Shown here piece after piece: positions 29,355 to 38,760 of a DNA stretch of 64,000 nucleotides (positions within the stretch are counted from its first letter, which is position 1; each line of letters begins with the position of its first letter). Both the position numbers and the translations under genes were made by a program. The DNA lies in assembly GCA_026710435.1 (NCBI GenBank), contig JAPOQZ010000013.1, positions 17,027 through 81,026 on the forward strand. The letters run 5' to 3'. The DNA comes from a bacterium (GTDB taxonomy: Bacteria > Actinomycetota > Acidimicrobiia > Spongiisociales > Spongiisociaceae). The notes beneath the pieces are model-generated. The model was given only the letters and a program-made list of their open reading frames with translations, was not told the DNA's origin and did not search any database.

Positions 29355-31190
29355 CTACTGGGACCGCCCCATCCGGTAGGGCTCGAACCGGTAGACGGCG
29401 TGGTAGTAGACGCCTGTCAGGGTGTTGACGTGCGGGTACCACTCGGGAATCTCGACCATCAGGTGGGTCGGGTTGGCGTCCAGGCCCATCCGCTCCACGT
29501 CGTTCAGCAGGCTCATCCGCTCCGCCGGATCGACCGACGCCAGCGCCGCATCACCTGCCGCCTTGATCTCGTCGTAGAGAGGCCAGCCCTCGGCATTGTC
29601 GGGCCAGAGCGACCGTTGCCGGTTCAGGAATCCGTCGGCGAACGACACCTGCGCCGAGTTCATGGCCGACGGGTACTCGGGGAACCAGTCGCTCACGTTG
29701 ATGTCGAGGTCGCCCTTGCGGAAGTCGGTGAAGAACACACCGGCATCACGGATCTGCACCTCGGTCTTCACACCGATATCAGCGAAGTCAGCGGCCAGCT
29801 TCTGGGCAACGTCGCCGAAGCCGGGACAGAACCCGCTCCACTGGAAGGTCTGGAGACGGATCGGGTTCTCCGCGTCGTCGTAGCCGTCGGGGTAGCCCGC
29901 TTCGACCAGCAACTCTCGCGCCTTGTCGAGGTCACGCTCGTAGCCCTCCGTGATGCCACCCAGCCGCATCGGTGCGAGCCCGTACACCCGGTTGGCTGTA
30001 TAGCCGGGGCAGAGTCGCTGGAGGCCGTCGTAGTCGATGGCGTACTTGAGCGCCTTCTGGACCGTCGGGTTGGCCACGAACGCGTTGTTGTCCGGATCGG
30101 TCGTGAACATCACGTAGTACCAGTGGTTGGTGTTGGCCTGCAGGATCGTGAAGTCCTCACCCAACGAGGCGGCCTGGTGCGGGATCACCGTCCACGCCAG
30201 GTCGATGTCACCCCTGGACAGCGCGTCGATGCGCGACTGCGCTTCGGGGATGTTCACGAAGATGACCCGTTCCATGGTGGCGGGCGCTCCGCCCCAGTAG
30301 TCGTCGACTCGAACGATCTCGAGACGGTTGCCCGGCTCGGAGAAGTCGAACGTGAACGGACCGGAGCCGGCGCTGTTCAACGCCAACCACTCTCCGCCGG
30401 TGTCGGTCTCCGAGGCGTCCTCCGCGGCCGAACCGCCGTTGGCACTCACCAGTTCGCTGTTGACAACGCTGAACGCGGCGGCGGTCGTCAGACCGGGGAA
30501 CTCCGGGTCGGGTGAGGCCAGGTTGAACACGACGGTCTGGGGGTCGGGGGTGTCGGCGCTGACGATGTTGGCACCCTGGTAAGACGGGGTGGCGGCTACG
30601 TTCTTCAGGCGCAGGAACGAGTAGGCCACGTCCTCGGAGGTGACCGACGACCCGTCGTGGAAGCGGGCGTTCGGGTCCAGCGTGAAGGTCCATTGGGTGG
30701 CGTCCGCGTTGGACGACCACTCGGTGGCCAACTCGGGGATGAGCGTCTGGTAGTCGTAGCCGTTCTCGGTCGGAGCCCACTGCACGAGCGTGTTGTACAC
30801 GGATCCGAGCACCAGCACGTAAAGTTCCTCGAAGGCCCGGGCCGGGTCGAACACGGTGTCGGCATCCATCTTCTTGCCGATCACCACGGTTGCCTCGCGG
30901 CCCGTCAGGGGCTCGGCCATCGCTTCGGTGGTGGTTGTGGTCGGGGCAGCCGTCGTGGTCGTCTCACCGGCCGGAGCCTCGGTCGTCGTTGTGGTACCAA
31001 CCTCGACCACTGTGGTGGCGGTTGTCTCCTCGGTCGCAGCGGCCGTGGTAGCAGGCGCTGCCGCAGTCGTAGCAGGCGCCGCGGTGGTGGCAGGTGCGGC
31101 GTCATCGGTATCGTCTTCGCCGCAAGCTGCTGCGAAGATCGCCATCGTTAGCAGTACCGCAATCCAGCGGACCGTTCGTTGCCTGAGCAT
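29355..31190 (-). CDS. ABC transporter solute-binding lipoprotein (family 5, peptide type)
   Basis: A 611-residue extracellular lipoprotein that would capture peptides or other oligomeric substrates for the adjacent importer. Signal peptide RWIAVLLTMAIFAAAC with lipobox Cys23, then a ~75-residue Thr/Ala-rich low-complexity linker (cell-wall spacer), then the SBP_bac_5 fold with typical WTFTLDPNARFHDGSSVTSEDV and GSGPF segments. ATG 31190 with GGAGGGAGAG upstream is preferred to 31208. It is the first gene of the operon. Confidence 0.93.
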   Translation of the reverse strand: MLRQRTVRWIAVLLTMAIFAAACGEDDTDDAAPATTAAPATTAAAPATTAAATEETTATTVVEVGTTTTTEAPAGETTTTAAPTTTTTEAMAEPLTGREATVVIGKKMDADTVFDPARAFEELYVLVLGSVYNTLVQWAPTENGYDYQTLIPELATEWSSNADATQWTFTLDPNARFHDGSSVTSEDVAYSFLRLKNVAATPSYQGANIVSADTPDPQTVVFNLASPDPEFPGLTTAAAFSVVNSELVSANGGSAAEDASETDTGGEWLALNSAGSGPFTFDFSEPGNRLEIVRVDDYWGGAPATMERVIFVNIPEAQSRIDALSRGDIDLAWTVIPHQAASLGEDFTILQANTNHWYYVMFTTDPDNNAFVANPTVQKALKYAIDYDGLQRLCPGYTANRVYGLAPMRLGGITEGYERDLDKARELLVEAGYPDGYDDAENPIRLQTFQWSGFCPGFGDVAQKLAADFADIGVKTEVQIRDAGVFFTDFRKGDLDINVSDWFPEYPSAMNSAQVSFADGFLNRQRSLWPDNAEGWPLYDEIKAAGDAALASVDPAERMSLLNDVERMGLDANPTHLMVEIPEWYPHVNTLTGVYYHAVYRFEPYRMGRSQ

Positions 31191-31208
31191 GTCTCTCCCT
31201 CCGTCCAA

Positions 31209-31683
31209 TTAGGCCCCGGAAGACGTGGGTAACGACCGCGGGGCCAGGTGACCCGGTGATCATACCCAGATAGCCCTGAGAACGTCCCCTGAATAGCCAC
31301 CGATTTTGGGACGGCGCTCAAGAATGGATACTGCGGGGCGTGCTCGTCGTCAACGGACCCAGGTGATGGTTGTGGGCCACCGGAAAACCGTCGGTAGTTG
31401 CAAGCGTATCTTGTGACGGGTCACGCCTGGATGGCCCCGACTCTGACCGCGGACCAGGCAGGACGGTCCCGACCGAGGTCGGAGGAGTCGCCGTACCTGA
31501 GGACCCCCTCGAGGTACCGGAGTATCCGACCCTCGTGCAGCGGTTACTTCCTTCGGCGGCGTAGCGGTCGCGGATGGTCCGTTCGTCGTAGAATCTCGTC
31601 GGCGGCCTCTCCTCCGACACGCTCACCAGCAAGACGGGGGACACCGCCGGCGCGGCGGGGGTAGTCGTACTCGGTTCTGGCCC
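31209..31683. other. 475-bp stretch without a supported gene
   Basis: It contains the promoter region of the binding-protein gene on its left side. Open frames on the minus strand (for example 31318-31644) have Ser/Thr/Pro/Arg-rich, non-protein-like composition. It follows the aminotransferase stub at 31684-31812 and probably represents scrambled or decayed DNA. Confidence 0.5.
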
Positions 31684-31812
31684 TCAGAATCTCGTATCGC
31701 CGCCGGGTAGATACCGTCTGCCCTCCTCGAACAGCACGGCGGACGAGGGTGTTCGGCTCCGGTATTGGTCGACCACCTCTCGGTACCAGGACTCGATTTC
31801 CCCGGCGTTCAT
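31684..31812 (-). pseudogene. N-terminal stub of a class-III aminotransferase
   Basis: A minus-strand frame of 42 codons starting at ATG 31812 with an intact ribosome site (GGGAGGAG) and ending in TGA at 31686-31684. Its translation (ESWYREVVDQYRSRTPSSA, then YLPGGDTRF) matches the N-terminus of the aminotransferase at 11675 (LDWYQGVVDEYRRITPRSA, then VLPGGDTRY) almost position for position. Nothing downstream continues the homology, so this is the truncated 5' end of a lost paralogue. It lies beside the second phosphotriesterase-like/amidohydrolase pair, as its full-length relative lies beside the first. Confidence 0.85.
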
Positions 31813-31892
31813 CGTGGAACTCCTCCCGAGTGCGATGTCCGGTGGCCGCCTACGGCAGACCCAGCCTCATCACCTTCCAAGCTCCCGGCACG

Positions 31893-32897
31893 TCACGAAT
31901 CGAGCCACGAGAAGCGTGGCTCTGCCTGTGTGTTGATCGTGTGGTCGGGAAGCTCGCCTCGCAGCGACTGGATCGCTCGGCCGGCCATCTTTCTGCTCAG
32001 CTCGCGACCCGACTGCTCCGAGTACCACGCGGCGTGTGGCGTGACGACCAGGTTGTCGAGCCCCAGAAGCGGGCTACGCATGTCGAACGGCTCCTCTGCC
32101 ATGACGTCGAGAGCCGCTCCGGCGAGGTGCCCGGAGCGGAGGGCCTCGTAGAGCGCTCGTTCCTCGATCAGAGCGCCGCGGGACACGTTGACGAGCCGGG
32201 CTCCCGGTTTCATCAGCCGGATCGAATCGGCATTGATCACGTTTTCCGTCTCAGGGGTCTGATGGGTGTGCAGCGACACGAAGTCCGAAGAGCTGAGAAG
32301 CTGGGCCAGGCTCTCTGCCGGCGTCACGGAGGCGTCTCCCATCTCGGAGCGGTCCACATACGGGTCGAACGCCATGACCGAGAGCCCGATGCCACGTGCC
32401 TTGTCCGCGAGCCGGCGAGCGATACGGCCGAATCCGTAGAGACCGAGCCGGCACCCCCGTATGCGTGTGAGCCTGCCTCCGCCTGAATGGTCCCACTCGC
32501 CGCGACGGCTGCTCGCATGCAAGGGGATCAGGCCTCTGGCGAGGGCCAGAAGCAGCGCGAGGGCGTGATCCGACACCTCCTCGACGCAGTAGTCCGGCAC
32601 GTTGGCGACCGCGATGCCGCGCTCGGCGGCGAGTTCCACATCGACGTGCTCGTAGCCGACGCCGCCGAGGATCAAAGCGCGACATTTCGAGGCAACGTCC
32701 AGGGTTAGCTCGGTGATCGGGCTCGTGTGGACGAGTCCGGCGTCGGCGTGGCTCAAGGCTGCGGCCGCTTCTTCCTCGCTTGGGCAAATGGATGTCATGA
32801 GGGTGGCGCCCGCCGCATCGAGCAGGTCGCGCTCGATGGACCAGTCGCGGGAAGGCGTTCCCGGACCTTCGACGCCCACAACGAGCCGGCCCGTCAT
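31893..32897 (-). CDS. D-isomer-specific 2-hydroxyacid dehydrogenase (CtBP-like)
   Basis: A 334-residue NAD(P)-dependent dehydrogenase reducing a 2-oxoacid or the reverse. The Rossmann motif GLYGFGRIA is at 152-160; the catalytic set is R240 (VNVSRGALI), E269 (DVMAEEP) and H288 (TPHAAWYSEQS), the last block being typical of the CtBP-like branch. It reads away from the phosphotriesterase-like gene at 33035, and the two probably share a promoter region. The physiological substrate is unknown. Confidence 0.9.
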   Translation of the reverse strand: MTGRLVVGVEGPGTPSRDWSIERDLLDAAGATLMTSICPSEEEAAAALSHADAGLVHTSPITELTLDVASKCRALILGGVGYEHVDVELAAERGIAVANVPDYCVEEVSDHALALLLALARGLIPLHASSRRGEWDHSGGGRLTRIRGCRLGLYGFGRIARRLADKARGIGLSVMAFDPYVDRSEMGDASVTPAESLAQLLSSSDFVSLHTHQTPETENVINADSIRLMKPGARLVNVSRGALIEERALYEALRSGHLAGAALDVMAEEPFDMRSPLLGLDNLVVTPHAAWYSEQSGRELSRKMAGRAIQSLRGELPDHTINTQAEPRFSWLDS

Positions 32898-33034
32898 GGC
32901 GGGCCTTCGATGTCGTTCTCCTGCCCGAAAAAGGGACCTACCGAGTCCGGAATGCCGGCGTGCGGACCCGGTTGACGCGCCGACTCGGGCCCGTTTACTG
33001 TCGCGGTGTCAGGCAGCAACGCAGGAAAAGAGGG

Positions 33035-33979
33035 ATGATGCCGGACCCGGGAAGCGTGATGACCGTTCTGGGGCCCATACCAGCAGACCAACTCGGCTAC
33101 GTGCTTCCCCATGAGCATCCCTATTGCCAGCTGCGCCAAGCGGCGCACCGCTACGACTTCCCCGACCAGTTCGACGACGACCGCGTCGTCACGGCCGAGG
33201 TCGCGGCGTTCGGAGAACTGGGCGGAACCACTCTCGTCGACCTGACTGTACCGGACATCGGCAGGGCACCGGAGCGCCTGCGCAAGCTTTCCGAGAACAC
33301 GGGCGTCCAGATCGTGATGGGCTGCGGTTGGTATCGGGGCAATTACTACCGGCCCGAGGAGCTCATCGAGAAACGTACCGTCGGGTCGCTCGCCGACCAG
33401 CTCATCGCAGAGATCACCGAGGGAGTCGACGGGACCGGAATCAAGCCCGGGGTGATCGGCGAGATCGGTGTGGAGAAGACCTGGGTCGCTCCGGCGGAGG
33501 AGAGGGTGCTGCGAGCGGCGGCGCGGGCTCACAAGGCAACCGGACTCGCCCTGGGCGCGATCCACGCCATCGGTCCCGTCGCACCCGACATCCTGACGAT
33601 CTTCGAGGAAGAGGATGTCGACATGTCACGGGTCGCGGTCGGCCATTGCGATTCCTATCCCCACATGGAATTCCTCGAAGGTCTCATCGCAAGAGGAGTC
33701 CTCGTCATGTTCGACAACTGCGGACAATTCAGCGATCTGGGGACCTTCGAGGAGCACATCATGAAGACCGTGAAGGAGTTGGTCGACAAGGGATACGAGG
33801 ACTACGTCCTGCTCTCCCACGACACCTGCAAGTTCCCCCAGTTCAAGACCCACGGCGGTCCCGGTTTCGTGTATCTCTCCGAGACGTTCCTCCCGGCGCT
33901 GCGCGACCTGGGTATTACGGAGGAGACGATCAACAAGATCACGCGGGACAACCCTCGCCGCTGGCTCGTCGGGTCGTAG
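33035..33979 (+). CDS. Phosphotriesterase-family hydrolase, copy 2
   Basis: A 314-residue TIM-barrel metallohydrolase, close paralogue of the protein at 10737-11678. Metal ligands are conserved: HEH in LPHEHPYC, Glu in VIGEIGVEK (in place of the carboxylated Lys), His in AIHAIGP, His in VGHCD and Asp in LLSHD. ATG 33035 or 33038 is the start (AGGAAAAGAGGG upstream); the frame stays open earlier but that sequence is not protein-like. It is followed 38 bp later by the paralogue of the other neighbour, the amidohydrolase. Confidence 0.9.
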   Translation: MMPDPGSVMTVLGPIPADQLGYVLPHEHPYCQLRQAAHRYDFPDQFDDDRVVTAEVAAFGELGGTTLVDLTVPDIGRAPERLRKLSENTGVQIVMGCGWYRGNYYRPEELIEKRTVGSLADQLIAEITEGVDGTGIKPGVIGEIGVEKTWVAPAEERVLRAAARAHKATGLALGAIHAIGPVAPDILTIFEEEDVDMSRVAVGHCDSYPHMEFLEGLIARGVLVMFDNCGQFSDLGTFEEHIMKTVKELVDKGYEDYVLLSHDTCKFPQFKTHGGPGFVYLSETFLPALRDLGITEETINKITRDNPRRWLVGS

Positions 33980-34017
33980 GCGGCAGGCGGGGCAGAGGGA
34001 TAGGCTGGGCCTGTGAC

Positions 34018-35472
34018 ATGACGGCTGCCGGCCAAGAGCGTCCGGCCACGGGTGTGGACACCGTGCTGCGGCACGGTCACGTCATCACCATGGATCCCGA
34101 TCGCCGCATCCTGCTGGATGGTTCGATTGCGATCGGCAACGGCCGGATCGTAGACATCGGACCGGACGACGAGGTTACGGTGCCCGACGGCGCAGCGGAA
34201 CGCGACCTGCAGGGCGCCCTTGTTCACCCCGGATTCATCGACGCCCACGTCCACGTCAACAGCCAGGAGTTGATCCGCGGGTTCGCGCCCAAAGACACCG
34301 CCGACTGGAGCGATCTGGAGCTGGCCCTCTGGGATGCACGCTCACCGGAGATGGACCACTTCGGCACTCTCATCTCGTCCATGGAGATGGTCGCCAACGG
34401 CACGACGATGTTCGCCGATACCGGGAGCGCATTCTGGCTGGAGGACGAGGTGCGCGCCCTCGAGATGGTCGGTATCCGGGGCTTCCCCGGCCACTTTCTC
34501 ATCGACGGCAACCTCGAGATCGACGCCGACGAGCTCCAGGACCCGCGGTTCGGCTCGATGCCGCAGTCGGAGATCGACATCCTCGGGGTGACCACCGATG
34601 TGGCGCTCGAACGGCTGCAGCGCCAGATCGAGAACCACCCTTTTCACAGCGAGCGAAGGGTGAGGGGCGTCGTCAACATGTTCGGCAGCGGTAGGAACAC
34701 AGACGAGCTGCTCGTCCGTGCCAGGGAGTTGGCAAACGAGCACCGGGTGCCGATGATCATGCATCAGTCTTGGGGACCCGAGGAGGTCAGCGCCTCGCTC
34801 GACGAGCACGGCAAGCGGCCCCTCCAACACCTCGCCGATCTCGGAATCCTCGGACCGGGGCTCACGCTCGTGCACATGATTCACCTCGACGATCATGAAC
34901 TGGGGCTCACGATCGAGTCGGGTACCCACGTAGTCCACTGCCCCACGGCCTCGGTGCGCCGGGGTATGGGAGCCCTGCGGATGGGCCGTTTCCCGGAGAT
35001 GGTGCGTGCGGGCCTGACGGTCGCCCTTGGGTCCGATGGAGTGAGCGCACGGCGCGACGTCGGGCGGCAGATGTACCTCGCCGCGGTCGGATTCCGCGAG
35101 GTCCGGAACGAGATGCCGGTCTTCACGGGGGAAACGATCCTCGAGATGGCAACACTGCACGGCGCAGCGGCTGTGGGCATGGCAGACGAGATCGGGTCGC
35201 TGGAAGTCGGCAAGCGCGCCGACATCGTGATCCATTCCCTGGATCGGCCCGAGGCGCACCCCAGATTCCAGGATCCCGTCGACAGCCTGGTGTTCTACCG
35301 GCAATCCCGCACGGTCGATACGGTCATCATCGACGGGGAAGCAGTCTACGACGGGGGTCGCTTCACCCGCTTCGATGCGGCGGAGGCGTATCGTCAGATC
35401 GATGCAGCCGCTTCCCGCTTCGAGAACGGAGTGGGTCCGGGGAGTTTCACCAGCTGGCCGCTAGTGGGCTGA
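34018..35472 (+). CDS. Metal-dependent amidohydrolase (atrazine/cytosine deaminase type), copy 2
   Basis: A 484-residue amidohydrolase, close paralogue of the protein at 9175-10617: H77 and H79 in DAHVHVN, His in MIMHQSWGPEE, His residues in LVHMIHL, and Asp in LGSDGVSARRD. The shared block KRADIVIHSLDRPEAHPRF shows recent common origin. ATG 34018 gives the same N-terminus length as the paralogue. The reading frame is open far upstream through the phosphotriesterase-like gene in another frame, which is a shadow. It likely acts in sequence with the hydrolase at 33035. Confidence 0.92.
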   Translation: MTAAGQERPATGVDTVLRHGHVITMDPDRRILLDGSIAIGNGRIVDIGPDDEVTVPDGAAERDLQGALVHPGFIDAHVHVNSQELIRGFAPKDTADWSDLELALWDARSPEMDHFGTLISSMEMVANGTTMFADTGSAFWLEDEVRALEMVGIRGFPGHFLIDGNLEIDADELQDPRFGSMPQSEIDILGVTTDVALERLQRQIENHPFHSERRVRGVVNMFGSGRNTDELLVRARELANEHRVPMIMHQSWGPEEVSASLDEHGKRPLQHLADLGILGPGLTLVHMIHLDDHELGLTIESGTHVVHCPTASVRRGMGALRMGRFPEMVRAGLTVALGSDGVSARRDVGRQMYLAAVGFREVRNEMPVFTGETILEMATLHGAAAVGMADEIGSLEVGKRADIVIHSLDRPEAHPRFQDPVDSLVFYRQSRTVDTVIIDGEAVYDGGRFTRFDAAEAYRQIDAAASRFENGVGPGSFTSWPLVG

Positions 35473-35477
35473 CGCCC

Positions 35478-37126
35478 GTGAGGGGCTCTACGAGGACCGA
35501 CACCGATGTCGTCATCGTGGGCGCCGGGCACAACGGGTTGGTGGCGGCGTTCTACCTGGCGCGCGCCGGGCTCCGAGTGCAGGTTCTCGAAGCGCGAAGC
35601 CTCGCGGGCGGCGCTCTCGCCACCGAGGAACTCATCGATGGGTTTCGCTTTTCGACGTGCGCCTTCCGGCTGTGGGGCCTGCAACGACCGGTGATCGAGG
35701 ACATGGGCCTCGCCGGACGTGTCACCGTCCGCAAGCCCGAGCCGACCGTGCTGCGGCTCTATCCCGACGGCCGCGCCCTCAAACAGTGGAGTGACCTGCG
35801 CCGCACCGCCGCCGAACTCGAGTCCTTCTCCCCGGGGTCGTCGGCTCGTCTGGCGGACTGGTCGGCATTGTGGGAACGGGCGGGTGCGCTCTACGAGCCG
35901 TTCGTGTTGCGTGAACCTCCAGCCGAATCGGAGCTGCGTGCTCGATCTGCCCTAGGAGGGTGCTGAGCAATCCACCAGCGGCCTGCAGACCGCCGGCATT
36001 ATTCCTGGGCTGGCGGGCGGCAGGCCCGAGCAATCGTCATTGTTCAGCACCCTCCTACTGGGCGATCCCGACCTGTACGACACCCTGCGGACAGCAGACA
36101 TGGCATCGCTCGTGCGGGATCACTTTGCCGACGAGGCCGTCCAGGGCGCCTATATCGCGGCGCCCGCCGATCCGCGGCAGCCCGGATCGCCGCTCGAGGC
36201 CGCGGTGGGCCTCGGTTCCACTGGAGCCGGACTGGGCCGGGCTTCCGGTCGGCGGCATGGGCGCCCTCGCTTCGGCGATGGCGGAGGCGGCATCCGGGGC
36301 AGGGGCGGAGATAACGACCGATGTGCCGGTGAGACGCATCCTGGTGGGCGATCAGGGAACGGCCGGGGTCGAGTTGGAGAATGGGAGCCGTCTCGATGCC
36401 GACATCGTGGTGTCCAACCTGAGTCCGCGGGCGACCTACACGCGGCTCGTCGACCCCGGTGTGTTGCGCCCGTCGTTTCTCGGCAGGGTGGAGGGGATCT
36501 CGAGCACGATCGGCTACCTCAAGCTGCACGCGGGCCTTCGAGAACCGATGGACCTCTCACGCTATCTGGGTCCGGACCATGATCCGATGGCGGGGTCGTA
36601 CATGAGGATCACCCGGTCGATCGACCACTACATCTCGGCCTGGGAAGACTGTGCCGCCGGCCGACCGGCGAGGGACCCCGTCATCCAACTGGGTACGCAC
36701 ACCGCGCTCGACCCGGCCAGCGCGCCACCGGGGGGTCACGCGGTGTCGGCCCTCGTCCTGTATGCACCACCGGTCCCCAAGAGCGGAAAGTGGAGCGATC
36801 TCCGCACCTCCGTCGCGGAAGACCTGATCGACCGGATCACCGAGTACGTGCCCAATTTCCGGAGGGCCCTCGTCGAGTACGTCCTCTTCACGCCGACCGA
36901 CCTGGAGCACCGGCTGGGCATGCTGGGTGGGGACATTCATCACGGTGACCATCTGCCCGGCCAGTTCTTCACCGGACGACCGTTCCCTGACTCGGCCGGA
37001 TGGCGGAGCCCGATCGCCGGGCTGTACCTATGCGGCGCCGGAACGCATCCCGGTGGGGAGGTGACCGGCGCACCCGGCTACAACTGCGCGGCGGCGATCC
37101 TGGCCGATCAGCTAGCTAGCTGCTAA
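35478..37126 (+). pseudogene. FAD-dependent oxidoreductase (phytoene-desaturase-like), interrupted by a mobile element
   Basis: The N-terminus is intact (DVVIVGAGHNGLVAAFYLARAG, in part, is the FAD Rossmann site; GGALATEE follows), but the frame stops at 35964-35966 inside a 101-bp insertion (35955-36055). Downstream, LLGDPDLYDTLRTADMAS continues in the frame that would result if the insert and one TA were removed. A second lesion, a one-base shift near 36240, separates GSTGAGLG from LPVGGMGALASAMAEAA. The C-terminus (LYLCGAGTHPGGEVTGAPGYN) is intact. Intact relatives are ~500-530 residues and oxidise lipophilic or amino substrates. The two lesions make it non-functional as written. Confidence 0.9.
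35955..36055 (+). mobile_element. 101-bp miniature inverted-repeat element, copy 1 (inside FAD oxidoreductase gene)
   Basis: Ends are GGAGGGTGCTGAGCAAT and ATTGTTCAGCACCCTCC, 17-bp terminal inverted repeats with one mismatch, each flanked by TA (35953-35954 and 36056-36057). The interior can also fold (GCCTGC and GCAGGC arms). A second copy, ~93% identical by eye and in opposite orientation, is at 47738-47837. TA flanks and lack of coding capacity suggest a MITE mobilised by an IS630/Tc1-type transposase. Confidence 0.88.
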
Positions 37127-37179
37127 TTGTCGTTGGATTCCACTGACAACTGTCCACTGGCCACCGGGGATCGACTCGC

Positions 37180-38727
37180 TCAGCCGGCCCCGTTCTTGGT
37201 CCATTGCCACGATCCCGGAATCGTCCCGGGCAGCCACGACATACCCAGCTCGGTGAAGTCTCCGCCGACGCCTTCAGCCACGGCCAGGACCCGGTTCTCG
37301 TGCCACAAGGCCGCCCACGGCAGATCGTGGGTCAGCACCTCGGCATAGCGGTGATACACGGCGGCTCGTTCCTCAGGATCGGCGGTCGCCCGGCCGCGTA
37401 GCAGCAGCTCGTCGGCTTCCGCGCTGACGTAGCGCGCGCCGTTGGATCCCTTCGGCGGCATCGACGACGAGTGGAAGTAGATCGCCGTGAAGTCCGGATC
37501 GGGACCGGAAGCACCGCAGCAGGTGTATATGTCGAAACGAGAGTTCTCGTAGTCGTCGACGTACTCCACGATCGGCTTGATGTTGAGGACGAGGTCTATG
37601 CCGATCTCGGCGAGGTAACGCTGGAGCTCCCCCAGGAACGGGGCATTGTGACGGGCCGGGATGGCGCCCGGGCCCGTGACCAGATCGACCCTGAACCCTT
37701 CGGCGAAGCCGGCTTCGGCGAGCAGCGCCCTGGCACCCTCCGGGTCGTACGGATACTGCGAGTCAAGGCGGTGGTTAACCGCCCACTCGGGCATGATGAG
37801 CGGCGAGCCGATCACCTCGCCCATTCCCTTGTACACGTCGCGGACGATGGTCTCGCGGTCGATGGCGCGGACGACCGCTTCGCGCACCCTCCGGTCGCCC
37901 AGCGCAGGATGGCTGAAGTTGAAGATGATCGTCCGCCATTCGCACGTCCGGAACGCCTCGACTCTGGCACCGGGCCGCTCTCTCACGAGGTCGGCGTCGA
38001 GGGCGTCGATGAACATGACGTCGATATCCCCGGTGGCAAACGCCGTGAGCGCGGCCTCGTCGTCGATCCTGCGAAGCACCAGGCCGTCGAGGTTCGGACT
38101 CCCGCCCCAGTACGGCTCGTTGGCGATGAAAACGGCATCGCCCCCGGGTTCGTAGGAAGAGACTCGGAACGGCCCGGTCCCGACCGGTGACCGGAGCGAC
38201 CATTCCGTGTCCTCGACCCGTTCGCCCGTTGCGACGTTCTCGAGGATGTGCCTCGGGACGATCGGGAAAGCCATCGTCGCGAGGAAACCGAAGTGCGGTT
38301 CGGCGAGCTCCATCATGACCGTGTAATCGTCGACGACGCTGATCCCCTCGACCGTCGCAGCGTCTCCCGCGGCGTACGCCTCGGCGCCTTTGATCGGAAG
38401 GGCAAGAGACTGGTACCTGCTCGTCGATCTGGGATCGACGAGCATCGTGTAGGTGAAAGCGACGTCCTCCGCGCTGAAGGGTGCGCCGTCGTGCCAGGTC
38501 ACGTCACGCCGGAGGTGAAAGGTGTATCGGCGCCCGTCGGCCGAGACGTCCCAGCTCTCGGCCAGCTGGGGACCGACCCGAGCTTCTCCGTCGAGGTTGA
38601 CGAGCTGGTCGAAGATGAACCAGATGGGGAACCAGCTCGGCATCGACAGATTGGAGAACGGGTTGAAAGACGGCGGACTACCGGGCCAGTGGAGAACCAA
38701 CTCGGAGCGTGGGCCATTGGTGGGCAT
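37180..38727 (-). CDS. Solute-binding protein family 5 without signal peptide
   Basis: A 515-residue protein with the SBP_bac_5 fold: WDVSADGRRYTFHLRRDVTWHDGAPFSAEDV (in part), GTGPFRVSSYEPGG and AVVRAIDRETIVRDV are characteristic. It starts MPTNGPRSELVLHWPGSPPS, directly at the first strand, with no signal peptide or lipobox, and no permease genes adjoin it. Either the true N-terminus has been lost, or the protein acts in the cytoplasm, or export uses another route. ATG 38727 has only a weak ribosome site (GAGAGAA). Confidence 0.85.
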   Translation of the reverse strand: MPTNGPRSELVLHWPGSPPSFNPFSNLSMPSWFPIWFIFDQLVNLDGEARVGPQLAESWDVSADGRRYTFHLRRDVTWHDGAPFSAEDVAFTYTMLVDPRSTSRYQSLALPIKGAEAYAAGDAATVEGISVVDDYTVMMELAEPHFGFLATMAFPIVPRHILENVATGERVEDTEWSLRSPVGTGPFRVSSYEPGGDAVFIANEPYWGGSPNLDGLVLRRIDDEAALTAFATGDIDVMFIDALDADLVRERPGARVEAFRTCEWRTIIFNFSHPALGDRRVREAVVRAIDRETIVRDVYKGMGEVIGSPLIMPEWAVNHRLDSQYPYDPEGARALLAEAGFAEGFRVDLVTGPGAIPARHNAPFLGELQRYLAEIGIDLVLNIKPIVEYVDDYENSRFDIYTCCGASGPDPDFTAIYFHSSSMPPKGSNGARYVSAEADELLLRGRATADPEERAAVYHRYAEVLTHDLPWAALWHENRVLAVAEGVGGDFTELGMSWLPGTIPGSWQWTKNGAG

Positions 38728-38760
38728 GGATTCTCTCTTTCATAGCATCAACGGCGGTTG

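Noticed and set aside
33124..35472. A 782-codon plus-strand frame spanning the phosphotriesterase-like gene and the amidohydrolase, as if a fusion
   Set aside because: Only the part from 34018 is protein-like; the upstream part is an out-of-frame reading of the phosphotriesterase-like gene.
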